Of a stretch of DNA of 64,000 bases, positions 17,424 through 26,345 are shown piece by piece. Position 1 is the first letter of the stretch. Each line of letters starts with the position of its first letter. Origin of the DNA: Staphylococcus durrellii. GTDB lineage: Bacteria; Bacillota; Bacilli; Staphylococcales; Staphylococcaceae. The DNA is taken from contig NZ_JADIIO010000001.1 of assembly GCF_015594545.1 (NCBI RefSeq), positions 2,294,001 through 2,358,000 of the forward strand. The letters run 5' to 3'. Below the pieces are notes generated by a model that saw only the letters and a program-made list of their open reading frames with translations, was not told where the DNA came from and made no database searches. A program made the translations under genes and the position numbers.

Positions 17424-17609
17424 TTATTTATTTTGTTTTTTTAGTTTATGTTGTTCATATAAAAATGAACCATAATTCCCTAAAAAAGCTATTATGGCTA
17501 CGATCGAAGCGCCTAGCATTACGTCCATACCATTAACAGCTATAAATAATACGAAGATTATTACTGCAATTAACAAACTTTTAAAAATAGATTTCATGTG
17601 TAATAACAC
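17424..17609 (-). CDS. Small membrane protein, 61 aa
   Basis: Two hydrophobic segments (about residues 10-24 and 28-47) are followed by a basic tail (EQHKLKKQNK). GAGAGGAAG lies nine bases before GTG 17609; ATG 17597 (MKSIFK..) is the alternative start. No known family. It is monocistronic and unlinked to the neighbouring 59-aa gene except by strand. Confidence 0.6.
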   Translation of the reverse strand: MLLHMKSIFKSLLIAVIIFVLFIAVNGMDVMLGASIVAIIAFLGNYGSFLYEQHKLKKQNK

Positions 17610-18137
17610 GTTATCAAACTTCCTCTCAGAGAAGGTCTTAAAATCATAGTTTTATATTCGAGTACATAAGCATCCTTTTGTCGACAAAATTTCCTTAATT
17701 TACAAATTCTAATGTTTAAATTTGAATGATGAAACTAGAAGTTATAAACGTTTAGCTCTTATTTAACAACAGAATCATTTATTTCGTAGATAGACTCATT
17801 ATAGAAGAATGAATTTAAGTTACTTTCAATATATAGTATATAAAAATTTTTTAAATGTAAGATATTTCCATAATATTTTTAAATTGGTTGAAATTGATAA
17901 ACACACTTATTTTAATTTTTTAATTTAAAATCACTTTTCTTTTAAACTTCCCTCCACACACGAAATTATACATTTATTTTTACAAATCATATTTGTACTA
18001 AAATGTTATGAAAAATATTTGTTTATAAGAGAAAATTACACGATTCATTTTATAAATAAAGTTGTAATAGTAATTAAGTTTCACAAATATAATTTCCAAT
18101 AAGTAAACGTTATATTTAAACTATAGTAAGTAATTAA
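17610..18137. other. AT-rich intergenic region, no gene seen
   Basis: About 530 bases of very AT-rich DNA with many stops in all frames. No ribosome-site/ORF pair and no strong hairpin apart from the terminator starting at 18138. Confidence 0.5.
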
Positions 18138-18184
18138 AAAGCCTATGATTATGAGCTATATAAAATACTCATAATCATAGGCTT
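18138..18184 (-). terminator. Terminator of the 179-aa gene
   Basis: Perfect 17-bp stem AAGCCTATGATTATGAG / CTCATAATCATAGGCTT with a 12-nt loop, then TTTTTAATT on the minus strand. Confidence 0.8.
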
Positions 18185-18216
18185 AATACAAATAATACGT
18201 TGTTGTATTTAATTAG

Positions 18217-18756
18217 TTATTTATCTACGTTGATAAATTGTAATTCATAGATTGATTCATCCTCATAAGTGTTAAAAACATCAATTTTACCATTTAAATA
18301 AAGTTCTTGTTGCTTTCTACTTACGTTATGTTTATACGTTAATTTTAATTTTAAATTTGATTCATAACCATTGTTTTTAATAGTTTTTTCAATTTCATTA
18401 AATACGTCTTTATTAATTGGCAGTAGGTAACCTTCTTTACTAGGAAGCATACTAACAAATTTTCGTTGTAACACATCATTATCCCCTAAATAAATCTCAA
18501 TAGTGATTTGTTTTGCTGCACCTCCACCCAAATTATAAAGTTGTAAAAAATCTTCCTCATTTTCGCCATCTTTATTAACTGCGGTGTTGTGCAGAGTAAG
18601 TCCTTTAGTACCTCTTTTAATCAAAATTTGATTAAAGCCTAGTGCTGGTATAAAAGCTATTTTCATTTGATATAACTGTAATGTAACAGAAATAAAATAG
18701 AACAATGCCATTATAAATGTACCTATTTGTCCTATCGCAGATATAATATTCAACAT
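18217..18756 (-). CDS. Membrane-anchored protein, ~179 aa, unknown
   Basis: The start ATG 18756 (MLNIIS..) is supported by AAGGAGATTTTT; the frame is open upstream to 18789 without a ribosome site. One N-terminal transmembrane helix (IGQIGTFIMALFYFISVTLQL) is followed by a soluble domain of about 145 residues rich in beta-prone segments (LQLYNLGGGAAKQITIEIYLG, LKLKLTYKHNVSRKQQELYLNGK). A single-pass protein of this build might sense or bind something at the membrane, but no family is recognised. Monocistronic. Confidence 0.65.
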   Translation of the reverse strand: MLNIISAIGQIGTFIMALFYFISVTLQLYQMKIAFIPALGFNQILIKRGTKGLTLHNTAVNKDGENEEDFLQLYNLGGGAAKQITIEIYLGDNDVLQRKFVSMLPSKEGYLLPINKDVFNEIEKTIKNNGYESNLKLKLTYKHNVSRKQQELYLNGKIDVFNTYEDESIYELQFINVDK

Positions 18757-19538
18757 AAAAATCTCCTTATCTTTATATTCAGGAGGCAATAGTAGGTTAA
18801 ATTAATTTAACATATTACCTTGAAATTTTAAATAATTAAACTCTTATTGTGCAACGTTTAAGTACATACGCTAACAGGAAAGTGATACTACGTATTTAAT
18901 GTATTTAGATTTTTAAAATCATCATTTAGTATAGCTCGTATTATTGATTAGCGCACAAATAAGTATAATTAATTTCTTTTCTTCCATAGGTATATTTACC
19001 CACTCGTTAAAAAGTCATGCGTAAATACGCACATGCAACACAAATTCCTTTTGTTAGTTCATTAACATCATGTACATATACACAAAAATCATTAAAATAT
19101 CAATACATAAACGCCTCAATACCCTATGTGTGCGATACTAATACTTATGTATGTTTATTAAATGCGTTGTTTCATTTTTCATACCTTATAATTGTTACGC
19201 ATAATATAATGTTTCATTAATTTCATCGCCAATAACAAACATCAGTTCAAACGAAATCGACTAAACAAGATTAATTTGAAAATAACTAAAAAGTGGTACT
19301 ACTGTTAATAGTATAAAATACAAAGATAGATATACAAGTTATCAATTTTCAATTAACACTGATGTTATAGGATACGAAAAACCAGAAGACATAACGTATA
19401 CTGTAGACTAGTATATACACATGAGCAACAATCAAAGTATAAGCACCCGCCTTTTAACAATTCAAGCTAGTCAGTTCAATTTTTTATTTAATTAAAGATA
19501 CTGTATAATGGAAATTAAAATAACAAGGGGTTGGTACT
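18757..19538. other. Intergenic region with a decayed coding trace
   Basis: No supported gene. Around 19281-19410 a plus-strand frame reads SGTTVNSIKYKDRYTSYQFSINTDVIGYEKPEDITYTVD before a stop. This looks like a gene relic, but it has no start, no ribosome site and no recognised family. The 67-codon frame at 19017-19220 lacks a ribosome site and is not believed. Confidence 0.4.
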
Positions 19539-20051
19539 ATGTCTATAATTATCGTTGGTGGATCAGGTATGTTAACAAATACGCTTCGTTGGATAGTAGA
19601 TAATTTCAATGAAGATATTTACTTGCTATCAAGAAATAAAGATAGATACGATTCATTATTATTAGAACAAAGTAATGTGCATTTTAAACATTATGATTAC
19701 CTTCATCCCGAAACTTTCGATTTTACTGTTGATGATGTGACATTGATGATTAGTTGGGTTCATAGCGAAGGTTATGCTAATCATTTACATTTTTTAAAAG
19801 AGCATGTCTCATGGACTAAAAACAAGCATCGTTATATTCATATCGTGGGCACTCAAAAACATGATGATAAAGATTTACTCACATATTTATCCGCTTCAAA
19901 TATAACTGTTTCTACTGTGACTTTAGGTTATAAAGAAGCATTAGGCGGACAAAAAAGATGGCTTTACACCTCTGAAATAGCTCATGGCACAATACTAGCT
20001 ATAAGCTCAGGCGATGATGTTCAAGTAGGAATAGTAGTAGACAAGAATTAA
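19539..20051 (+). CDS. NAD(P)-binding Rossmann-fold protein, short-chain dehydrogenase-like
   Basis: 170 aa beginning with a dinucleotide-binding strand and loop, IIIVGGSGMLTNTLRWI (GxxGM variant of GGxG). RYIHIVGTQKHDD and GYKEALGGQKRWLYTSEIAHG later correspond to the substrate region in this group of small Rossmann proteins. No canonical YxxxK catalytic pair is evident, so it may bind nucleotide without classical SDR chemistry. Ribosome site AAGGGGTTGGT precedes the ATG. It lies 28 bases upstream of the split GNAT gene and was probably cotranscribed with it. Confidence 0.75.
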   Translation: MSIIIVGGSGMLTNTLRWIVDNFNEDIYLLSRNKDRYDSLLLEQSNVHFKHYDYLHPETFDFTVDDVTLMISWVHSEGYANHLHFLKEHVSWTKNKHRYIHIVGTQKHDDKDLLTYLSASNITVSTVTLGYKEALGGQKRWLYTSEIAHGTILAISSGDDVQVGIVVDKN

Positions 20052-20079
20052 GCAATATTTTATATAAGGAGTGAAATTC

Positions 20080-20280
20080 ATGTTCAAAACACCAATCACT
20101 GAAAATTTAAGCTTAAAAATATTAGAAGAAAGAGATGCAGACGCACTTTTTGCTATAGTTTCGAATAATAAAAAACATTTAGGTAAATGGCTGCCATTTG
20201 TGAATTTCACTCAATCTAGTACAGATAGTAAAAACTTCATTAAATCAGCGCTCCAACAATTTGCTAGTAACGATGGTTTT
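20080..20280 (+). pseudogene. N-terminal 67 codons of a GNAT (RimJ/RimL-type) gene, split by the SCC-like cassette
   Basis: ATG 20080 follows AAGGAGTGAAATTC. The frame reads MFKTPITENLSLKILEERDA.. and is homologous to RimL-type acetyltransferases up to NDGF at 20280; the next codons (PYLL, stop) are foreign. The continuation HCGIWYNNQLVGVIGLH.. is at 50017-50370, 29.7 kb away. Joined, the two halves make 184 residues, the usual length for this family. The break falls in the direct repeat GATGGTTTTC (20272-20281), whose partner is at 50008-50017. Confidence 0.88.
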
Positions 20281-20305
20281 CCATATCTCCTTTAGCAGCG
20301 GTTTT
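20272..20305 (+). repeat. Left end of the SCC-like cassette: direct repeat and terminal inverted repeat
   Basis: GATGGTTTTC (20272-20281) is the left copy of the in-frame direct repeat in the GNAT gene. It is followed by CATATC (20282-20287), which also begins the rlmH-type SCC core (CATATCATAAATGA). GCGGTTTT at 20298-20305 is the exact inverted match of AAAACCGC at 49989-49996. The longer TCTCCTTTAGCAGCGGTTTT aligns imperfectly with the reversed right end. Confidence 0.7.
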
Positions 20306-20439
20306 AATAACAAATAACTTTGATCTGAGAGTCGTGAGCAATATTATTATAAGAAGTAATTGTTACTTCTCCCCTTATTTATGTATGATATGAAACAATT
20401 TTCAAAATTGGATAAAGCAACAAAAAAATGACTATATGA

Positions 20440-20705
20440 CTACTATTACTGAAGAAGAACTTTCTGTGTAAACCGAGGACTATATAATACTTGCGACTAC
20501 AGGAGAAGAACCTCCATTTACACAAAAAGAAAATTGGAAGAATTTAGAAGCTGTTAAAAAAGGACCTGTCATTAATTTAGATTTACAAGACATACAATAT
20601 AACTATCCCATCTCTTTAGAAAAACAGAGAAAATTTATTTTTAACCAGTTAAAAAGATATGAACTAAATTCAAAGAATGGGTATATCGGCTTATTCTTAA
20701 AATGA
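20440..20705 (+). pseudogene. C-terminal relic of an iron-siderophore substrate-binding protein
   Basis: A plus-strand frame reads ITEEELSV, stop, then TEDYIILATTGEEPPFTQ, NWKNLEAVKKGPVINLD and ends LNSKNGYIGLFLK, stop (20703-20705). The pattern of W-x-N-L-x-A-V-K-x-G followed by a final helix is that of the C-terminal lobe of FhuD/HtsA-type lipoproteins. The N-terminal lobe and lipobox are absent and one stop interrupts the rest. It lies just inside the left cassette end. Confidence 0.55.
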
Positions 20706-20718
20706 TCATATATATAAT

Positions 20719-20772
20719 AAAACGCCCATCAAAGTAGATATTAATACTTATATGCTTTGATGAGCGTTTTTT
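20719..20772 (+). terminator. Terminator after the siderophore-protein relic
   Basis: Stem AAAACGCCCATCAAAG / CTTTGATGAGCGTTTT (one mismatch) with a 20-nt loop and TTT tail; a surviving terminator of the decayed gene. Confidence 0.7.
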
Positions 20773-21083
20773 ACTGAAATTATCGTGCAAACCTTAATTT
20801 TTAGTTTTATTTATTATACGGCTCTGATTATTAGAGATTTTGCTAAAAAACACTTAGCAAAAAGTTTAAATCTATTGTTATTTTCCTTAATATTAAAGCA
20901 ATTGAGGAATTTATCAACTCCAACAACACAATAAAGAAGGTGTCCCGTATTGTCATATATGCTTCGAATATTTTACACAAAACTATCAGTAGACGATGAA
21001 GTTTATATTATGGAATGTCTATTTTATTGGTTCGAAACTGGTAACTTCTGGATAAAAAGCACTCAGTTGATGAAAAACTGAAC
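20773..21083. other. Non-coding stretch at the end of the capsule operon
   Basis: About 310 bases without a supported gene. Short coding-like traces (for example NNTIKKVSRIVIYASNILHK near 20918-20975) are not assignable to a family. Confidence 0.4.
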
Positions 21084-21130
21084 AAAAAACTGCCAGCTGA
21101 CTCTCTAAGTGAAAATCCGCTAGCAGTTTT
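21084..21130 (-). terminator. Terminator of the capsule operon
   Basis: Minus-strand stem AAAACTGCTAGC / GCTGGCAGTTTT followed by TTGTTCAGTTTTT, 45 bases after the capP stop. It ends the long cap transcript. Confidence 0.75.
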
Positions 21131-21174
21131 ATATGATATAGATCCTTAGTTTATTAATATTTATACCACAATTA

Positions 21175-22278
21175 CTAAAGCTCAAAATAATCTTCTATAA
21201 TTTCACAAATTCTTTGTGAAGTTCGGCCGTCCCCATAAGGATTGCTTGCTTTACTCATTTGTTGATAAGCCTCTTTATTATCCAAAATATGCGTGGTTGC
21301 TTTCATAATAGAACTATATTCTGTACCGATGACTTTCAATGTACCAGCTTCTACACCTTCAGGTCGCTCTGTATTATCTCTTAATACCAATACCGGCTTC
21401 CCTAAAGAAGGCGCTTCTTCTTGAACACCACCTGAGTCTGTTAGAATAAGATAAGATTGATTCGCAAAGTTATGAAAATCTAGTACATCCAATGGTTCGA
21501 TTAATTCAATACGTTCATGATTGCTTAAATATTGAGAGGCAATTTCTCTTACTTTAGGATTCTTATGAATAGGATAAACGACAACGAGATCCAAATATTT
21601 ATCCGCGATATCTCTCACTGCCTTGAAGATATGATGCATCGGTTCACCGATATTCTCTCTTCGATGTGCAGTTAATAATAGAATCTTTTTATTTTTATAT
21701 TTAGAAATTACTTCTGATTGATATTCTTCTTGAATCGTTGTATTCAGTGCATCTATTGCAGTATTTCCTGTCACATAAATACTGTCTTTATTTTTATTTT
21801 CTAAAATAAGATTTTCAGCTGCTCTTTCAGTTGGCACAAAGTTTAACTCTGCCATATTGCCGACCATTAAACGATTCAATTCTTCAGGGAAAGGAGAATA
21901 TTTATTACCTGTTCTTAATCCCGCTTCTACATGTCCTATCGGCACTTGATTATAGAATGCAGCTAAGGCCCCTACAAACGTTGTCGTTGTATCTCCGTGC
22001 ACTAAAATCATATCAGGTTTTTCTTCTTTAATCACTGCATCCAACTTCGTTAAAGCTCTAGAAGTCAACTCTGTGAGTGACTGATTCTTCTTCATGATAT
22101 TTAAATCATGATGTGGTTTAATATCGAATATTTCCAGAACACTATCTAACATATCTCTGTGTTGTGCGGTGATAACGATATTAGCTTTAAGATTTTTATT
22201 TTGTTTGATTGCTTTAACTAATGGAGCCATTTTAATTGCTTCTGGTCTTGTACCAAAGACAATCATAATCTTCTTCAT
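21175..22278 (-). CDS. capP: UDP-N-acetylglucosamine 2-epimerase (non-hydrolysing)
   Basis: 367 aa. It converts UDP-GlcNAc to UDP-ManNAc, which CapO then oxidises to UDP-ManNAcA for the capsule. Signatures: IMIVFGTRPEAIKMAPL at the N-terminus, VHGDTTTTF, HVEAGLRTGNKYSPFPEE, LTAHRRENIGEP and the UDP-binding LTDSGGVQEEAPSLGKP near residue 285. It is the last cap gene, as in the S. aureus type 5/8 clusters; the terminator follows. Confidence 0.93.
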   Translation of the reverse strand: MKKIMIVFGTRPEAIKMAPLVKAIKQNKNLKANIVITAQHRDMLDSVLEIFDIKPHHDLNIMKKNQSLTELTSRALTKLDAVIKEEKPDMILVHGDTTTTFVGALAAFYNQVPIGHVEAGLRTGNKYSPFPEELNRLMVGNMAELNFVPTERAAENLILENKNKDSIYVTGNTAIDALNTTIQEEYQSEVISKYKNKKILLLTAHRRENIGEPMHHIFKAVRDIADKYLDLVVVYPIHKNPKVREIASQYLSNHERIELIEPLDVLDFHNFANQSYLILTDSGGVQEEAPSLGKPVLVLRDNTERPEGVEAGTLKVIGTEYSSIMKATTHILDNKEAYQQMSKASNPYGDGRTSQRICEIIEDYFEL

Positions 22279-22358
22279 TCTTCCATCCTCTTTTCTTCAC
22301 ACTAATCATATTCTCGAATAGACGATGCGATTCAATATTCAATTAAGGTCTCTAGATC

Positions 22359-23627
22359 TTATTTAAGTTTGTCTGATATCTCATATAAATTACCAAAATT
22401 GAAGTACAATATATCATCAAACATTGTTTTCACAACGTTTTTAGTATCAATCACTACTTTATGCTTCATATTGATAAAGTCTAAATCTTCTAATTTCTTA
22501 AACTCAGAATGATCGCTTAAAATCAATACAAGAGAAGCCCCATCTGTTGCTTGTTTAATATCTTTTACCACAAAGTCTAATTCCACATGCGGGTCATATA
22601 CAGCAACTTCAAGGTTTGATTCTTTTAATAGCAACTGATAAATATCAAATGCTGGTGATTCTCTAATATCATCTACATCACCTTTATATGTTAATCCAAA
22701 TACTGTCACCTTATGACCATTTAATAAACCTAATGCCTCTTTTGTTTTTTCTAGCACGTATTCAGGCATTGAATTATTGATATTACGACCTTTCTGAATT
22801 AATGGTGAGTTTTCAGGATCTTTTGCGATGATGAAGTAAGGGTCAACTGCTAAACAGTGACCACCCACACCTGGTCCTGGCAAATGAATATTCACTCGTG
22901 GGTGTTTATTTGCCATTTCAATCACGTCTAAAGCATTGATATTTAAATCATTACATATTTTAGCAAGCTCGTTGGCTAAAGCAATATTCAAATCTCTGTA
23001 TGTGTTCTCCATCAATTTGCTCATTTCAGCAGTGCTTGCATCTGTTTCAATCATTTCACCTTTAACAAAGATACTGTAAACACTTTTACCAGCTTCAATA
23101 CATGCCTCTGTCACACCACCAATAATACGGTTGTTGTTCACAAGTTCATCTAAAATTTTACCTGGTAACACACGTTCTGGACAATGCACTAAATAAATGT
23201 CTTTACCAATAGTATAACCTTGTTCTTCAACTAACGGTTTAACATAGTCATCCATTGTTTTAGGTGCAATTGTAGATTCTACAATAATTGTATTCCCTTT
23301 TTCTAATACAGGTAAGATACTTTTCACTGCACTGATAACGATAGAAATATCACAAGATTTATAAGCATCATCATTATTAGGCGTCGGCACTGAAATAATA
23401 AATGCGTCTGCCGCTTTTGGCTTCGTATCTACTTTGAATTTTCCGTTTTCAAAGACTTTCTCATAAACTTCTTGAAGTCCCGGCTCTTCAATTGAAATCT
23501 TCCCTTGTTGTAAACGCTCAATGGTTCTCGGATTAATGTCCACACCTAAAACGTCCACATCGTTTTTGGCAAACATAATAGATGTTGGCAATCCGATATA
23601 TCCCAATCCTACTACTGTTAATTTCAT
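22359..23627 (-). CDS. capO: UDP-N-acetylmannosamine dehydrogenase
   Basis: 422-aa member of the UDP-glucose/GDP-mannose dehydrogenase family, matching Cap5O/8O in length. NAD-binding VVGLGYIGLPTSIMFA is at the N-terminus, then VHCPERVLPGK, the catalytic cysteine in GPGVGGHCLAVDPYF (about residue 258), and a C-terminal VFGLTYKGDVDDIRESPA domain. It makes UDP-ManNAcA from the CapP product. Position between capN and capP is as in S. aureus. Confidence 0.94.
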   Translation of the reverse strand: MKLTVVGLGYIGLPTSIMFAKNDVDVLGVDINPRTIERLQQGKISIEEPGLQEVYEKVFENGKFKVDTKPKAADAFIISVPTPNNDDAYKSCDISIVISAVKSILPVLEKGNTIIVESTIAPKTMDDYVKPLVEEQGYTIGKDIYLVHCPERVLPGKILDELVNNNRIIGGVTEACIEAGKSVYSIFVKGEMIETDASTAEMSKLMENTYRDLNIALANELAKICNDLNINALDVIEMANKHPRVNIHLPGPGVGGHCLAVDPYFIIAKDPENSPLIQKGRNINNSMPEYVLEKTKEALGLLNGHKVTVFGLTYKGDVDDIRESPAFDIYQLLLKESNLEVAVYDPHVELDFVVKDIKQATDGASLVLILSDHSEFKKLEDLDFINMKHKVVIDTKNVVKTMFDDILYFNFGNLYEISDKLK

Positions 23628-23690
23628 AACAAATACCCTCCCAAGTCTTTCCTTATCTATTTTGTAAAAATGTTTATTTTAAAATGATGA

Positions 23691-24569
23691 TTACTTTTGA
23701 TTTTTATAATCCATAATCTCTTCCATCACCGAAGCGAAACGTTGTTGTGAAATTTCTAAGCTAGTAGTATTCATGTCCATTTGCGAATTATATGTTAAGT
23801 TGCCGAATAATTTTTTAAATAACGACAGCCTATTGAGTATTGGATAAACGAAGCTTGGAACCTTGATAACCATCGTTTTCTTATGTAATTGTTTCCTGAT
23901 TTCATGCATGACCTTTGTCGTTTCAAAATAATAATCATCTTGAGGATGAAACGTACCGCGAGCTTGTTTATTAATCATTTGTTCAATAAAGTCATTAAAG
24001 TGTTCTATATAAAGCGCACTGCGTTGATTCTCAATATAAGGCAGAATCGGCAGCTTTTTCGCTACCTTGCAAAGCTTTTTGAAATTGCCAGGGCACTTTG
24101 AACCATAAATCATTGGTGGTCTGACAACCGCCACTTTGAATGCTTCTGTCTCCATTTCCATAAGTTTTTCTTCCGCGATTAATTTCGATAGGCCATAATC
24201 CGTTGTTGGTTTCATCGGTGATTGTTTATTAATGATGTCTGGTTTGCCGACTTGTCCTTCTTTACCATATACGGACATGGTACTCATAAAGATAAAATGC
24301 GGTACACCCTCTTGTTTTGCTTTCTCCGCAAGAAGTAACGTCTTCTTCATATTAATGTGTAAATAATCCGATAAACGCGCACTAGGTTCATTATTATGCA
24401 CTAATGCGGCAGCATGAATGATGACATCATAATTTTCAAGGTTATATTCCATCCATGCATTATTTCTCATACTGATACGTTCGACATCATGAAATTCCCC
24501 AGTTATTTTATTTGTCAAGTTGTTACTGATATAACCACTCGTACCCGTTATTAAAATTCGTTTTTTCAT
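23691..24569 (-). CDS. capN: NAD-dependent sugar epimerase/reductase, CapN
   Basis: 292-aa extended SDR protein. The N-terminus ILITGTSGYISNNLTNKI binds NAD(P); DYGLSKLIAEE holds the catalytic YxxxK. In the type 5/8 pathway CapN reduces the 4-keto intermediate made by CapD to UDP-D-FucNAc. It overlaps capM by one base (24569), showing coupled translation. Length agrees with Cap5N (about 295 aa). Confidence 0.88.
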   Translation of the reverse strand: MKKRILITGTSGYISNNLTNKITGEFHDVERISMRNNAWMEYNLENYDVIIHAAALVHNNEPSARLSDYLHINMKKTLLLAEKAKQEGVPHFIFMSTMSVYGKEGQVGKPDIINKQSPMKPTTDYGLSKLIAEEKLMEMETEAFKVAVVRPPMIYGSKCPGNFKKLCKVAKKLPILPYIENQRSALYIEHFNDFIEQMINKQARGTFHPQDDYYFETTKVMHEIRKQLHKKTMVIKVPSFVYPILNRLSLFKKLFGNLTYNSQMDMNTTSLEISQQRFASVMEEIMDYKNQK

Positions 24570-25126
24570 TAATGATGCACATCCTCTGACGTGACAATTT
24601 TTTTAACTGTTTCATAAATAATATACATATCTAACAAGAAAGATTGATTGTTTAAATAATAACGATCATATGCCACCTTTTGATCGTCAGTAATATTATC
24701 TCTTCCCATTACTTGGGCAAGTCCTGTTAGACCTGGTCTAATTGTATGGATGTTAGCTTTAGTACGTTTATCAATTAATGAATATTGGTTATATAGTGCA
24801 GGCCTTGGTCCAACCACTGACATTTCTCCACGCAGAACATTCACTAATTGAGGCAATTCATCTATAGAGGTTCTACGAATAAAATCACCTGTTTTCGTGA
24901 TATAGTCAGTAGAATCCATTAAATCTGTTGCTACATTAGGTGTATCAAGTTTCATTGATCTGAATTTATAAATATTAAATAGGCGATTGTTCAAAGTAGG
25001 ACGTTTCTGCCTGAAAATTACTGGCCCTGGAGATTCTACTTTAATCAATATCGTCGTGATTAAAAACACAGGACTTAATGCTATTAATCCACCTACCGAA
25101 ATTAAAATATCAAATAATCTTTTCAT
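24569..25126 (-). CDS. capM: Initiating sugar-phosphate transferase, CapM
   Basis: 185-aa polyprenyl-phosphate glycosyl-1-phosphate transferase (bacterial sugar transferase family). One N-terminal membrane helix is followed by the catalytic core: GPVIFRQKRPTLNNRLFNIYKFRSMK, TSIDELPQLVNVLRGEMSVVGPRPAL and IRPGLTGLAQVMGR, all standard. It should place D-FucNAc-1-phosphate on undecaprenyl phosphate to begin the repeat unit at the inner membrane face. Confidence 0.93.
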   Translation of the reverse strand: MKRLFDILISVGGLIALSPVFLITTILIKVESPGPVIFRQKRPTLNNRLFNIYKFRSMKLDTPNVATDLMDSTDYITKTGDFIRRTSIDELPQLVNVLRGEMSVVGPRPALYNQYSLIDKRTKANIHTIRPGLTGLAQVMGRDNITDDQKVAYDRYYLNNQSFLLDMYIIYETVKKIVTSEDVHH

Positions 25127-26341
25127 CTATTTCCCCTCTTTAAGTAACTCATAATATTTATTCACATTTCTATTTCTTGTGTATTCATCTAGAAAAAGAG
25201 TATATGCATTTTCACCCATTGATTGTAGTTCTTTAGCTGTGTGTGAATTGATGAAATCATAAATAGTTTGCGCATCCCCATTTTCAACTTGTATACCCGC
25301 ATTATATTGTAAGACATGCTGCACAATATCCGCGGATTTATCCATAATCAGGATAAGCGATTTCTTTGCAGCTAAATACCCATAATTCTTACTTGGCACC
25401 CCTAAACCCATAGCTTCTTTAATGAGTGATGCAAAGCATACATCAGCTATTTTTAAGACATCCGAGTAGTCGGTACCTGTTAAAAAATCATAGATTTTCA
25501 CATTTGATATGTCGTATTGTTGAATTGCTTGATGTACTTTTTGAAATTTCTTCCCATGGCCACAGAGTATCGTTAAAGTATCCATTTGATTCTTATTCAT
25601 TTTCAGAAAATCGATGATTGTATCCATATCTTGAAGTTGTCCCATATTTCCGCTATACAACAAAATTTTGTCGTATTTTTGCCGACAATCTTTGAAGGTC
25701 TCATTGTAAATATGGTCTTCAGCAAGATTAACAGTATCGTACCAATTCGGAATGACATGGATGTTATCTGGTCGCTTTGAAATTTGATGTTTAATCAAAT
25801 AGTCCTTCATTTCTGTACCTAAAACAATGACATTGTCCGCATCTTGATAAACACGCTTATTAATATAACGCATTAATTTATCAATCATACTCCCTGGTCT
25901 TGTTGCACCTGTTTTTATGGCATTATCCGGCGCAATATCATAAACAACAAATGAAAACCGTTTCTTTAATACGCGATGTAAGATATCTGGTATTAAAGGT
26001 AAGATAGGTGGATTGGAGTAAACGAGTATATGATCATATTTCAACATTCTCGGAATACTTAAACCAAATTTTAAGAATAAACTAAAGAAGTTGATAATCC
26101 TGCCTATCTTACTCTTATTATTAAATCTCGAGTAACTTAAACGCCTGATTGAAATACCCTTATACTGTTCTGTGTTCTTAATATATTCTGCATTTGTATA
26201 TTCATATGGCCAGCCACAAAGGACATCTACGTCTAATCCTTTAGCTGTTAAATCTTCTGCAAGTTGTGTAGGTAATGTAGCAGATGAAACGTATTCTGGA
26301 TAGAAATATTGGCATAGAATTAAAATTTTTCTTTTTTTCAT
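25127..26341 (-). CDS. capL: Glycosyltransferase, CapL-like (GT4)
   Basis: 404-aa GT-B glycosyltransferase. N-terminal ILCQYFYPEYVSSA is the acceptor-domain start of the WbuB-like GT4 subgroup. C-terminal features include ILLYSGNMGQLQDMDTI and the donor-binding region CFASLIKEAMGLGVPSKNYGYLAAKK with its conserved glutamate. In S. aureus the CapL enzyme adds L-FucNAc as second sugar. Directly abuts capM (one base apart). Confidence 0.85.
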   Translation of the reverse strand: MKKRKILILCQYFYPEYVSSATLPTQLAEDLTAKGLDVDVLCGWPYEYTNAEYIKNTEQYKGISIRRLSYSRFNNKSKIGRIINFFSLFLKFGLSIPRMLKYDHILVYSNPPILPLIPDILHRVLKKRFSFVVYDIAPDNAIKTGATRPGSMIDKLMRYINKRVYQDADNVIVLGTEMKDYLIKHQISKRPDNIHVIPNWYDTVNLAEDHIYNETFKDCRQKYDKILLYSGNMGQLQDMDTIIDFLKMNKNQMDTLTILCGHGKKFQKVHQAIQQYDISNVKIYDFLTGTDYSDVLKIADVCFASLIKEAMGLGVPSKNYGYLAAKKSLILIMDKSADIVQHVLQYNAGIQVENGDAQTIYDFINSHTAKELQSMGENAYTLFLDEYTRNRNVNKYYELLKEGK

Positions 26342-26345
26342 TTAA

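Noticed and set aside
19017-19220. 67-codon frame in the intergenic region
   Set aside because: No ribosome site, no family resemblance, isolated.
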